Source of the DNA: Microvelia longipes
Lineage: Eukaryota; Arthropoda; Insecta; Hemiptera; Veliidae
Direction of reading: 5' to 3'
Assembly: GCA_018340805.1 (NCBI GenBank)
Contig: JACMZG010000008.1
Span: forward strand, 21,995,930-22,059,929
Length of the DNA stretch: 64,000 bases
Shown: positions 11,506-24,349 of the stretch, in pieces
Layout: each line of letters starts with the position of its first letter
How positions within the stretch are numbered: the first letter of the stretch is position 1
The notes under the pieces: model-generated
Databases searched by the model: none
What the model was told of the DNA's origin: nothing
The model's input: the letters and a program-made list of their open reading frames with translations, nothing else
Translations under genes and position numbers: made by a program

Positions 11506-12189
11506 CGTTTTTTACCTAATATAGTTTACAACTAGAAATAATTCTGGCGCGGTGGTCGCATGTCGGGCGAATTTCCTTGGATGCGTGTTTCCGTGCCTTT
11601 TACATTGTATAGTTACAACTAGTAAATAAATAATTCCGGCGCGGTGGTCCGCTGTCGGGCGAATTTCATTTAGAATGCGTATTTCCGTGCTAAACAACCC
11701 ATTTCTTGCTTTGCAGAACCATGCCATTGCGTGGTTCCGGTTCATGCTGTCAAGCACTGCTCGTAACTCATTTTGTCTGTATTTTTCCAAAGGAAATGCG
11801 CTAAACCTTAAAGATAACTGACTAAGCTTAAAGATAAGTAACTAAGCTTTAAACAGTGCAAATAATAGTGCGTACTTTTAATTTTAGAGGCATAGTTTTG
11901 TACAACCAACTAGATAATTATGCGCATTTCCTTTGGAAAATACAGACAAAAATGAGTTACGAGCAGTGCTTGACAGCATGAACCGGAACCACGCAATGGC
12001 ATGGTTCTTGCATAAGCAAGATATGGGTGTTTTCGCACGGAAACACGCATTCTAAATGAAATCGCCGACAGCGGACCACCGCGCCGGATTTATTTATTAT
12101 TAGTTGTAAACTTATACAATGTAAAGGCACGGAAACACGCATCCAAAGGAAATTCGCCCGACATGCGGACCACCGCGCCAGAATTTTAT

Positions 12190-13990
12190 GATCCAATAAA
12201 AACCGTAGTATACTTGCCGTATTAATATGAAGCTGGGTTACTTAATTATCACGTAAAGTAATAAATTTGTACTGAATTTCAAACAATAGGATTAATTTAT
12301 TTAATGAAATATAACTAATGCTGATAATGAGATGAAACTTAGCACATACGTTGGACTTAAATATGACTTTATGCATGACAAACTCATATCGATTATATTA
12401 TACATATTTCAATATTAAAAAAAGGGATGTACTTGTAAAAAATCAACATAATTAAATTATTATTATTATAGGTTGAAATCCCCGATTTTGGATACTTCTT
12501 AAATATTCTTACGGTATATTTAAAAGTAAAGCCTTATATTTACTTTAATATTAAATAAAGTGAAAGCTTTATTACAGTTACCATATCTTTGCTAGTAAAT
12601 CATTAATATATCTGTTCGTTTGCTCGAGTTTTTTTCATGCATATTATTTCTACATTTTAGAATCAACTCAAAAATAAACTAAATCTAAAGTGATATTACC
12701 AAATCTACGTTGTTAAAAGCAATTGCTCATTCACATACTTAATTAGATGCCATCATAAAAAAGTAACCAAAGCTTAACAGAGGTTAAAAAATATTATTTA
12801 AATTTAAAATTAAATTTTAAATTTCAATACAAATTTATACGGACATATTAATATGTATCATTTTTTTAATTGGATTCCTAAACGACCAAAAACATTTATA
12901 TTACTAAATGACTACTTATTAGTTCTCTATATTGCTTGTTAACTGTATTATGCTACTATTAATAATAGAGGATTAAGTAAAATCTTTGTCTCCTGTTTTG
13001 TTCGAAATAAGCCATACAATATTGTTTTTTTTTTTAGGATTTTATCCTTTTACTCTTTTTAACGTGTACACGTCAACGTTAATTTACGATGCTTTTAGTA
13101 GTTTATACTTTTAATGTTATAATTATATGTTAAACAACTAATAACTAAAAATAATTTTTCACTTTTTCTGTATATATTGGCTCGCATAATGTAATGACAC
13201 CGAAAAGAGTAAGTTTTCTGTTTCAAAAATCTATAGTAATATGACAAAGCTATGGAAAAATTAAAATTATTTGTTTATATTTTATAATTAAATTGCCTTC
13301 ACACACTATTTTAGTATTACTAAAAAATGGCATCGTATTTTAACTAATAATAACTTTACTGTTAAATCATTTATCACTGCATAGCAAGAAAAGCCAAGTT
13401 ACCAACTTTTACAATTTTAGCATAATCTCTCTAATACAGAAGGAAACACCTTTCTATTAAAAATTTCGCATTATATTACATAATGGCGTGTAACTTGAAA
13501 TTCAATTTACTAAAAAGCCAAGAGGAAGGCTTGCTATTACTTATTTTTTTTGTTTCATATCCCCGAAATCTGTTTACACTGCCTTTTAAATTGGCATTTT
13601 CTTAAAGTAAAACAGATTATTATTTGTTTAACCCAGAAAATGTGAGAGTCATCAATCAAGTTGGTTATTTTCCGAGCTTGATCTGTGGTTGATTTCAAGC
13701 TAATAACTAATAACCCCCCGACTTCTCTATCGTCCATTATATTGACAAGCATTCTTGTTGCGACCTACTTCTTACTCTAGTCATAAATAATATCGAAAGC
13801 AACGAGGAAAAATATTTCGCTTTTTATATTCATTTTCTTTTTTTCAGTAAAATTATTGTTGGCTCTGAACTAAAATTAAAGGAATGACTGATATTGATCG
13901 ATCAAAAGAAAATTTGTTTTGATATGAAAACTTCAGAGATTGGGAAATAACTTTTTCAAATATATACGCAATGTGCTATTTCAAGGATCT
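12190..13990. other. Gene-free AT-rich stretch
   Basis: No repeat or gene family was recognised. A 65-codon minus-strand frame at 13555-13752 is discussed among the rejected items. Confidence 0.4.
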
Positions 13991-13994
13991 AGAT

Positions 13995-14135
13995 TTAAAA
14001 AAATCGGATACGGGGTATCTCAGAACTTTTTCTCATTACATCAGATTCACTACGCTCATCCTTCCAGCTTCGGACTCGCTTCACAAGACCTCAGATAGTA
14101 ATTTACATTCGTTTAATTCCCAGTGGTCATTTATC
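13995..14135 (+). repeat. RepA head, partial
   Basis: The order is tcggatacggggtatctcag, ttctcattacatcag, attcactacgctcatcc, ttcggactcgcttc, cctcagatag, cattcgtttaattcccag. It ends in the same 'cccag.ggtca' words that follow the head at 10470. Confidence 0.7.
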
Positions 14136-14321
14136 TCACTAAGCTAAGTTATATTAGTAGTTAGTAAGTTATATTTAGCTCTAAACAGTTACATCGACAG
14201 TAAATTAAGCCAAAGTTAATGTCATTTTAATTACATAAACATTTTATGGTATAATTTAATTATTATAGCAAAGTCATGTATAATTTATAAAAATAGTCTA
14301 AAAACATAATATATAAATAAA

Positions 14322-14332
14322 TATATATATAT

Positions 14333-14375
<43 letters not shown>

Positions 14376-14383
14376 TATAAAGT
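14322..14383. repeat. (TA)n microsatellite
   Basis: Two TA runs are separated by an AATATA interruption. Confidence 0.9.
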
Positions 14384-15174
14384 TTAATAATAGATTCAAT
14401 AAACGAACCAGGTGTTATTTAAAAATTAAGCAATATACAAATTAAAATAAAATTCATAAACGAGATAATATTTTAACCACATTATCTGACACTAAAATGC
14501 TCAATAATATTCTCTTAATTAAATTTTACATTCTCATTTAATTATCAACAGGAAAAGTCACCTTTCAAGTTAATAAAAGGCATGAAATAAAATGTATAAT
14601 CATTTTTAACACATTAAAATGAGTTTATTTTACATTTTTGAGAAAGTGTCTTTTTATTTCATTATTTCTTTCAGTAAAAATAAAATAATAGAAGCATTTG
14701 ATACATGAATAAATAAAATAAAATATAATATACGTCAAGCTTAAAATGACGTTTTGAACAATCTAAATTAAAATAGCTTTTATATTTATCATACGTAAGT
14801 AAATAAATAGTTTAAACCAATGAATGTTAGTATTGTGTGGCAAATATATTAGTTAAGTTGATAGAAATAAATATTAGGTACATTATTAACAAAATTAGGG
14901 TTTTACACACTTTAAAACAAGAAAATGAAGGCATTTACAGATATGAAGTTACTTTTATAATTAGATTCGTTTTTTTCAAAATGAATAAAACGTTAAATTA
15001 AAAAACACACATGAGAGAATTATTTTTTTCAAAATTATAAAAAAAGCCTCTTACAAAAAAATTGTATGAAAAGTATTTTCGCTAAAAGATAGAAGAACCG
15101 TTAACTTGTATAATTAATGAAACCCTATAATACGTGTTTTGTTTTAATCGCGGCATATTATGTTGTTTTAAAGA

Positions 15175-15997
15175 ATGAAGGGAGTTCCAGCAACAGCTGC
15201 CTGTATTATTGCAGCTCTTATTTTAACAGGGTAAAATTCACTGGTTGAAAAAACTAAAAAACCTTTTTCTGAATGAATATCTCTGCTAAATATGATAATT
15301 TTAACTCAAGTTTTACTTTTCTATCTTATTATAAGAAAAAAATACATTTTTGAAAAATTGCCTTTATTTTTTCCACATTTTCTATTTCATGACTTTTAAA
15401 TTTAAAAGTATAATTAGTTAGATAGTAAATAGCTTAAATTATTAAATAAGTAATTTATTTAAAAATTAATTATTTAATATAATAAATTTTAAATGAAATA
15501 GTTTAAAGTACTTGGACTTTAAATTAACCGAATACCTTATCCTAAAGATCGGGTAACTAGGCTTTAGTTCCAATAAGCTAAAAATACTTTTTTAGGCGGC
15601 TGTAAAATAGGCACTTTGCGTCCTCAAAAAAGTAGATGAAATATGTTTTTGAACCTCTGCGACAGTTTCGTAGCTTTAACTATCAGCGACTGTAAAAAAC
15701 TACAAAAATGCCGGTTGTTAAGTTCCTCAAATGTCCACTAGGTAGGCGCTAGTAGTTAACTACAAGGTTTTGTAACCAACCTTCTTTGTTCTTCATACTT
15801 TTTTTCAAATAAATAATAAAAAGGTTTTTGTTAACGAAAGTTCGTTATTTTCAGAAAGTGAGTTATTAATTATTTATTATCAAGTGTTAAATAATCAATT
15901 GATAGTAGATTCAGACATTGAAAATACGCCACCAGAATTGAAAATTTGGGCCAACGAGGCGATCGAAAGAAGTGTACCCGCAAATTTTACGATATAG
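15175..15997 (+). CDS. Candidate two-exon gene for a 64-residue secreted or membrane microprotein
   Basis: Exon 1 (15175-15230) starts with ATG and encodes MKGVPATAACIIAALILT, a hydrophobic signal- or anchor-like N-terminus. It ends at a GT donor (aacagg|gtaaaa). Exon 2 begins after an AG at 15857-15858, which restores the frame through a split glycine codon, and runs 45 codons to TAG at 15995-15997. It includes the acidic/polar VDSDIENTPPELKIWANEAI and then ERSVPANFTI. An AATAAA lies about 60 bases after the stop. A better-looking acceptor (tttcag, 15854) is four bases upstream but would break the frame from exon 1. The 628-base intron contains a RepC fragment. The hydrophobic stretch continues into exon 2 (ELLIIYY), so a single-pass membrane protein is as likely as a secreted one. 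I do not recognise the family. Codon use in both exons is unlike the surrounding AT-rich noise. Confidence 0.4.
15590..15785 (-). repeat. RepC fragment, reverse orientation
   Basis: It is the reverse complement of 30075-30250. Shared words are tgtggacatttgaggaactt-like, actactagcgcc, gactgtaaaaaac and tttacagccgcc. It lies within the intron of the candidate gene at 15175-15997. Confidence 0.75.
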
Positions 15998-16079
15998 TGT
16001 TCATTTAAATAATTGTTTACTATCATACTATTATACTATTATATTATATTTAAAAAAATAAATAAAAAATAGTATATAC

Positions 16080-17285
16080 TACACGACTGGAAATGACTTT
16101 TTTCACTTTTGCTCATGTGGTTCTTGACCTTACTTTAAAAAAGATAGTATACTATAAATTTTTACAGTGATGAATTTAGTATGAAGAAAAATCAACTGAC
16201 TTACATCCAGCGACTTACATTAAATATAATAGCAGTCAGCAAGTTTTCTTTAAGTTTAGTTTGTCTAATAAAATCATAAAATGTTTACTTTTCTTTATCA
16301 AATAATTGCCCTCAGGGTAATAAAGTTTATACACGAAACATGTGTTTTATTATAAATAACATTAAAAAATCATTTTTAATGTGACTCTAACTTTATATAG
16401 TCTATTGTATTTGTTATTTTATACGTATTTGTTCACAAAAAATATATTTAAAGAATATAAAATTAGATGTTTAAATATTTAAAAAGCAAATATTACATTA
16501 CGTATTCAAAGAAATCTAATTTTATCTTGTATACCAGTTATGACCTAAAAACATAGTAAATATTTTCTTATAAAAGGAGAAAAAAATGAAAAACTTGTAA
16601 CTCTTGCAAGAAAAACATTTTAACAAGAAGAAAAGCGTTTAATATTTAAAAACTAAAAAAAACTATGAATATTTGAGGGTAGAGAATAAATTAGATAGAT
16701 ACATGTGAAAAACAGCAAGTTATCTATATTAGATAGTGTTAGGGAGTTTGGGTACAATTGGTGTGAAACATCTTTTTGAATTATGCATAGTTCTCTAATA
16801 GGATTAGATGAAGAAGTATGTGGCTAGCGTCGAGGGAAATCACTGACTCATCCTTAAACCATAAAAAAACTGGGAAATTTTTCACTAAAAAGCAAAGTAA
16901 CTGTAAAAGCAACATTGGTAAGATTATCCGAAGGGTTCCTCTCGCACCCTATGACTACGTTGTCAATCTAGCATCGTTTTTCTTGGGTTTATTATCCTCG
17001 TAAACTGATTCTTAAGTGGGATTTTTGTGAGTTTCTTATATCATAAAATCTGAGGGTTTAATGATTCAATTTCAAGGATTGAGAATATATTCTTCTAAAG
17101 TAGTCTAAGAACTGAGCAAAAATCTATTCTATATTTACAATAGACTGACTATTTTATTGAAATAATTTTGGATTAAATAGCCAGCCAAAATAAAGATTTA
17201 CCTAGTCATCTATTAATAATTAAAAACAGTTGTAGTAAACTTTATCAAATAAAATGCAAAAGACAAATAGTTTAAACAAGATAAT
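16080..17285. other. Gene-free AT-rich stretch
   Basis: No repeat or coding family was recognised. A 61-codon frame at 16818-17003 (+) has normal-looking composition but no recognisable motif. Confidence 0.4.
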
Positions 17286-17288
17286 TGT

Positions 17289-17395
17289 ATGAGGTAGTGG
17301 TCAGGTGTTTGGAATAAAACTACTTCTGAAGAAGGCCTAATTTACGGCCGAAAGCTCATACTTGGTGTTTTTATACCTATCTGACCACTACTTCA
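17289..17395. mobile_element. Small inverted-repeat element carrying a hammerhead-like motif
   Basis: The left arm tgaggtagtggtcaggtg (17290) pairs with the right arm ctgaccactacttca (17380-17394). The motif at 17326-17357 sits between the arms. This layout (palindrome plus ribozyme core) matches the elements at 33.7 and 58.3 kb. Confidence 0.5.
17326..17357 (+). ncRNA. Hammerhead-like motif
   Basis: The core ctgaaga matches CTGANGA. It is followed by aggcc-taatttac-ggcc as a four-pair stem II, then gaaagctc. AGCT is self-complementary and could act as a two-pair dimeric stem III, with CTC as cleavage triplet. Stem I is weak in the genomic context. Confidence 0.4.
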
Positions 17396-17989
17396 TAAAA
17401 TTATTTTTTTTAAATAGTTTGGTCAATAATTTATATATTAGTTTTGTACAAATAGTTTACTTATTTTCCTTATTTAAACTATGGTACCATAGATTTTTTT
17501 TCATTTATACCGTAGAAAAAGTTATGTTTTGCACTAAAAAGTCAAAACTCAAATTTTCCTAAATTATCCGTTCAATGTATTTTAAAACCACCCATGGGAG
17601 GTTTATACCAAGTTGCTATGTGCAAATGGTATGTGTGTATGTTTTTATAGTAGCTGACAGTGCATTTTACGCTAAAGAGAGTTGACGCATGTTACAAAAG
17701 GTTACCTTTAGGTCTGTCCTTGAAAATACTTTTATTCCGCTGTGCTGTCCCAAAAATACATTTATTTATGACGACATTAAAGTCAATCATGACTTAGCAA
17801 AATCCAGTTGGTAAAGATTAGTGACTGTGTTTTATACTCATTAGAAGTCTGTTTGAGAAGCACCACTCTTTGGCTGAAGCTACCACGGCTTTACTTCCAC
17901 ACTTTTACGATTTTTACCTCCCGCTATAGATATAGGTAATGTTATTTGCAAAGCTGAGACATCATGCAACAAATATTTATACAGAATAA

Positions 17990-18370
17990 TATTTTTAAAT
18001 TAAATTTGGGGAGGAAAAATCATCCTTGGGGAAACACGAATCTTATTGAAACCAGGTTGTTGTGACGTCATTAACTCGGTTTGCTGTGTCATCAACATTT
18101 TTTAAAAATTGTTAAAAAATACAATTGTGGTTGTAATTTTTTGCCGCAAAAAGGCCCTTATTTGATTTTTTGGCGCTGAATCAGGAGATAGAGTATTGTT
18201 TTGATGTTTTTGGGGAGCTGAATCATATAAAACCAGTCCGGACTACTCAAAGCTAGGGTTCCTAGATTCGAATCTTAGAGTCGGCGCTAATCTTTTATCG
18301 GTTAATATATATTTAAGTTAATTATTTCAAAATAATTCTGACGCGAAGGTAGCCGAACGAACTTTCTTTA
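17990..18370 (+). repeat. RepB, decayed partial copy
   Basis: It shares with 10850-11350 the words acacgaa..ctattgaaa, ccaggtt, tgacgtcattaac, cggtttgctg, ttttttgccgc and the B-box-like agattcgaatctta. It then shows ataattctgacgcg. It abuts the full copy at 18384. Confidence 0.65.
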
Positions 18371-18383
18371 AAATGCACGCTTT

Positions 18384-20090
<1,707 letters not shown>

Positions 20091-20099
20091 TGCTTATCT

Positions 20100-20420
20100 A
20101 TCCAATTGTTGCTCAATTTTTAGATTTGTATTAATTAACCTAAGCAATAGCGTGAAAACTAGTTGTTTTTTAAAGAAAATGTGCTAAAAATAGCATAAAC
20201 TGAGTTTTAAGAGATTACAAATTCATGCTGTGTTGTGTAGTGTATAATCTCTGAAATAATATGCGCATTTTCCTTTGAAAAATAAATAACAAGTTGTGAC
20301 GTTACTAGTCAGGTCAATAAATATAAACCGAATAATTAAACAAAAATTGAATTGATAAGCAAGAAAGAGATTGTATTTAAAAATAAATTCGCTCGGCTTG
20401 CGGACCTCCGCGCCAGATAT
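20100..20420. repeat. RepB-related decayed segment
   Basis: It contains tgcgcattttcctttg, a spacer-like tccaattgttg, and a terminal gcggacctccgcgccag on the same side as in RepB. Similar remnants are seen at 45200-45320 and 46.9-47.29 kb (cctctgcgccag). These look like older members of the palindromic family. Confidence 0.45.
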
Positions 20421-20509
20421 TTTTTATTAATTGCTAAGACCTGACAGCTTGAAAATAACCAGCAAGGGAATTTAAGTATTAGGAATACTTAAGGAAATAA
20501 GTAAACATT

Positions 20510-21610
20510 TAATAAGGAACTTAAGGAATAATTTCTAATAAGGAAACATTATTAAGAGAGCAGAGATGAGGTGAAAGTTCTGTACCAATCTTTCTTTATA
20601 AAGCAGTCACTCATGTCATAAATATTCAAGCTACTTGAGTTCTTAAGATCCTCAAAAGTTTGTTCCACTTTGAACGGAGTATTACAGATGAAGACAAGAG
20701 CAATGTTTAATAAGTCTGGTGGAGCAGCTGGACTGTCGTCATGGAGCTCTATTGCTACACTACGAATGTATTCATTGTATTGTTCTGAAGAAAAATGATA
20801 AGAAGAAAAGGATAGGTTAACTTTATTAGACTCTAATTTTATTTAATTTCAAAATGTGTTTAGTACTTTTTAGATTTTTATTAATGAAGTTGCAAGCTGC
20901 GGACTAACTTGTTTTAAGTTTATATTTATACAGTTTCCTCAAGTTCTATATGCTATTTTTAATACCACTATTCAATTTTGAAAATTTTAAACTAGTTAAA
21001 ACTACAAGCTCTTGCTTAAGTTTATTCAGCTCAACTTTATCAGCTGAAGAGAATCTTGTGAGTTTCTTAGTATTAGTAGACTTTTTAAAGATTTTTGAGG
21101 GAAAAACTGTTTTAAGAGATTTTATGAAGTTGTATTCTATGAAGTATGCTGTCTATGTTACAGACTTAATATAAATTTGAAATTTTCCTTATTGTCTGCA
21201 TTTACTTATCTGTATGATATTTTTAGTTTATTACTAATATTACTATTTGCTAAGTTAGGCACATCACAGGAGAAGTCCTGTTGGTCAGGAAATTAATAAA
21301 TAGTAAAGAGACGAAAATTGATCAGTTCATTAAAGAATATATTGCCTAAACACATTACACTTGCAGGGCGAGTTGAATAATTCTTTACATAAAAGCGAAA
21401 CTCAAATTTCATAATGTTGTTACCGTTTTCAATATTATTATCACTGCTATTTAAAAAATACATATTACAATCACCGCATACATAAATTTGGTATTTTTTA
21501 AAAAAGCTATATTCATAGCTGCGTTAAGTTTCTTCTTTAACATGGTCAAGTCACTACGGGGTGTTATATACAGATTGATGAGTGAAATGTCTCCATTTCA
21601 GGAGAAACCT
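20510..21610 (-). pseudogene. LINE B: broken non-LTR retrotransposon, endonuclease to RT start
   Basis: Read on the minus strand from 21610 down, the order is that of an APE-type ORF2. An endonuclease block has GDISLINLYITPRSDL, then after a frameshift GDCNMYFLNSSDNN (the CGD.N motif), then YSTRPASVMCLGNIFFN, corresponding to the ..PTR.....CIDNIF.N motif. At about 20950-21170 a linker has VFPSKIFKKSTN and LNKLKQEL. At 20555-20785, 77 open codons include QYNEYIRSVA and FEDLKNSSSLNIYDMS, matching the pre-RT F..YF..VA and LKNSKS.D.YG motifs. A final frameshifted piece (PHLCSLNNVSLLEIIP) fits the next RT motif before homology ends near 20510. Frameshifts and a 3' truncation mark a dead copy. The 77-codon frame also begins at a good splice-acceptor-like tttttcttcag, which I consider coincidental. 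Confidence 0.7.
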
Positions 21611-21611
21611 G

Positions 21612-21880
21612 ATGCGATTCTTAATTAAAAAAATCTGAAACCAGGATAGCCACAGAATTATTCATTTCAGGAGTTTTGGGACCTTCTGTGTTGTTTTTAC
21701 AAAGTTGTCTGTCAGTATGTGTGCGTATGTGGGTGTGTCTGTTATCATCTAAAAGATCGATATCAAAAATCAAAAAATCAATAGTCAAAAACCAATATTT
21801 AGGTATAGTAGTTAATGTATTTCATATTTATATGAAAATAGGAAAACTAGAGGCTTTTAATACCCCGCATTGAGTGAAGT
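21612..21880 (-). repeat. RepA tail copy, reverse, abutting LINE B
   Basis: The minus strand reads gacagacacaccc, a (ca)-rich stretch, actgacagacaactttgt, cccaaaactcctgaaatg, aataattctgtggc and tggtttcagattttttt, which is the RepA tail order. It joins the LINE B endonuclease block directly. Either LINE B is truncated here, or RepA derives from or inserted into the LINE. Confidence 0.65.
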
Positions 21881-21899
21881 AAAAAGAACAAGTTGATTA

Positions 21900-22960
21900 T
21901 TTAAATTAATTTATAAAAGATCACAAAAAGGCTTTTTAAGAAAGTAGTCTTTTAGGTTCAGGGACACTCTAAAAAAGTCTAAAAGATGGATGTCAGATAA
22001 CTGTTGCTGGGGCACCGTTTCCTGAGGGAAGTCTTTTAGTAAGATATGGCTGATACTTAGGTTTATTGCTTTATGACTCGTATATAAGATTAAAGCAACT
22101 CTTAACTTTGTGAAAATGGATATTCCATTTCGCATATATTCCATGACTTCTACCCTCATAAATGAATTGTAGAGGGAAGTCTCTCCCTCGGCAAGGGTAC
22201 AGCGGAGTTACCATGTAATTTTAATCAGAATAAGAGCAGAGATGCGCCCACTTAGTGCTCCCTTAAGACCTGTCTGATTTAAAGCAAAAATGATTGGATT
22301 AATGTCCCTCAAAGTGGTTCTAAAAGATTCTGAGGGCGTGGACTAACAAACTAAGTCCTGAGAAAATTTAGCCCCTGTCAGGATTTTAAGTTGAACTCTC
22401 AAGTATTTTCCCTTTTCAGACTCTTTAATCTAATAATAGCAAGCTTTGACCCTTACACCTTATGTATCACACTTGCCTCGGTTCAAAGCAGAGTACACTC
22501 TAACATTAAGTGCCTCTGGATTAAAAAGCTGTTTCCTCATTTATAAATCACAAAGTTTCCCAGTTTTTCAGTGAAATAGACACTAATAACATTAATCTTG
22601 TTTGTTTCAACACTTCGCAGGAGAAACTAAACTACATGCATATATTAAAATCATATTTGATAACTCAAAACAACTAAATATGTATTAAAAAAAAATTATA
22701 ACTTTAAAATACATTAAAAAATACATTTGGAATTGCAAAGACGGCAATTCTACATCAATAACGAACATGTAAATAATTCAATAAACCCCAAGTAATAAAT
22801 TAACCCAAACCAAGCACCTTTGTGTCAAGATTATACTAATAATACTATTTTAGGAATTAAGGTCCAATGCAAAAAAATACTTCACTATACAATATGGAAA
22901 TTCCTTATAAATTTAAAAACAAATCTTATACGTTTCAAGTTTCAAAAATTACGAGGAGGG
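21900..22960. other. Stretch of mixed composition without recognised genes
   Basis: An 82-codon minus frame (21911-22159) and several coding-like fragments up to 22500 could be upstream parts of LINE B, but no motif supports this. 22600-22960 is AT-rich with nothing visible. Confidence 0.35.
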
Positions 22961-22964
22961 GGAG

Positions 22965-22968
<4 letters not shown>

Positions 22969-23025
<57 letters not shown>

Positions 23026-23045
23026 TATACATATGTGTGTGTGTA
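22969..23045. repeat. (TA)n plus (TG)n microsatellite
   Basis: About 50 bases of alternating TA are followed by catatgtgtgtgtgtatg. Confidence 0.9.
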
Positions 23046-23147
23046 TGTATATATTAGTTTTACAAGAATTTTTAAGTCAATACCCGTGTATAGCAATGTG
23101 AAATTTTAACGTCATGATTGCTCTACGTAATCTCTCTTAATTGTGAT

Positions 23148-24346
23148 ATACAGGGTGTTTCATATAAAGTGTCCACCAGAAAAGGAGGTGATAGTACTCC
23201 TCAAAAGGAACAAAAATGTCCCATAATATAAACCCCGATCTCTAACCGTTTTTCCCACAAGGTCAAATTTAAATATTTCAAAAAAATATTTGACCTCACA
23301 TCATAAAATTGTTAATAGGGATTTAACTATTCAAGCTAGAAAGGTGAAATGGTCTCGATAGAAAGCTAAGTAAATTTCCTAAAGGACAACTACTAAACCA
23401 TGTCAAATATTTGAAACTACTGCCCAAAAAGTTGCATGAAAATGATTTTTTGAAAAAAATGGATTTTATGGAATTTTGTGGTAGGGCATTAGAGGAAGTA
23501 AGAGATGAGCAAAAGTTCAGCCAAGAACGGAAAAAACTCTTATGACTGACCTTTAAGAAAATGTAAATATTTTCATACATTCAATAGTCAAAAATGTAAG
23601 CTATTGTTGCTAGAAGTTGCAAAAACTGATCATTTTTGTCGTATAAAAGTGAAAATAATGTGTTATTTTAATAAAATTTTTATTTTCGAAAATAATTTAA
23701 TAATACGATTTTTAGACTCTAGAAGGTAAAATAAACCTATTTTATTCTTACACATTTTTCTCTAAAACCACTCTTTTCCCTTGCTTTTGAGATTTTTAAT
23801 TTTTTTATGTACCATGTAATTAACATTGTAGACATATGCAAAATGCCAAAAAAATATCAGTTTTTGCAACTTCTAGGAAGAATGGCTTAAAATTTTGACT
23901 ATTGAATGTATAAAATTATTTAATTTTTCTTAAAGGGCAATCATAAGAGAAGTTTTTTCCGTTCTTGGCTGAACTTTTGCTCATCTCTTACTTCCTCTAA
24001 TGCCCTACTACAAAAATTCCATAAAATTCATTTTTTAAAAAAAATCATGTTTCATGCAAAAGTTTGGGCAGTAGTTCCAAAATATTTGACATAGTTAGTA
24101 GTTTGTCCTTTAGGAAATTTACTCAGCTTTCTAATGATACTGATTTCGCCTTTCTAGCTTGAATAGTTAAATCCCTATTAACAATTTTATGATGTGAGGT
24201 CAAATATTTTTTTGAAATATTAAATTTGACCTTGTGGAAAACGGTTGGAGATCGGTGTTTATATTATGGGACATTTTTTGTTCCTTTTGAGGAGTACTAT
24301 CACCTCCTTTCTGGTGGACACTTTATATGAAACACCCTGTATAATC
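23148..24346. mobile_element. Fold-back DNA transposon, about 1.2 kb, no internal spacer
   Basis: The left end is cagggtgtttcatataaag and the right end is its reverse complement ctttatatgaaacaccctg. Inverted identity continues inward (gaggtgatagtactcctc, aggaagtaagagatgagc, caaaagttcagccaagaacg) to a centre near 23750. Both sides are flanked by tata/ta, consistent with a TA or TATA target duplication. There is no transposase, so this is a non-autonomous MITE-like element. Small frames inside are arm products. A second element may start at 50702 with the related acagggtgttctttatatga. Confidence 0.85.
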
Positions 24347-24349
24347 AAA

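Larger units (their letters stand above)
10518..12187 (+). repeat. RepB copy 1: composite tRNA-like repeat with terminal palindrome
   Basis: The copy is collinear with 18384-20090 for most of its length: a cgaatttcctttggaattcg palindrome, a reverse B-box-like gaacctcgg segment, an integral (TA)n tract (10646-10768), and a unique section with gaccactctaag and gagtagggtgtcgtttt motifs repeated. Two tRNA-like modules follow (A-box-like ggcgcggtgatcc, B-box ggttcaaatcc), and then a palindrome from 11540 to 12186. The palindrome arms carry ctggcgcggtgg, cgggcgaatttcc, acggaaacacgcat and acgagcagtgcttgac. The central spacer is 11801-11921. It encodes no recognisable protein. Confidence 0.8.

Noticed and set aside
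13555..13752. 65-codon minus frame with plausible composition (MDDREVGGLLVISLKSTTDQ)
   Set aside because: No family is recognisable, there is no splice context, and frames of this length are common by chance here.
20787..20800. Splice acceptor (tttttcttcag, minus) in front of a 77-codon frame, suggesting a terminal host exon
   Set aside because: The frame itself matches the pre-RT region of a LINE, and further LINE blocks lie directly upstream in order.
23323..23580. 85-codon minus frame
   Set aside because: It lies wholly inside one arm of the 23.1-24.3 kb fold-back and is not open in the other arm.
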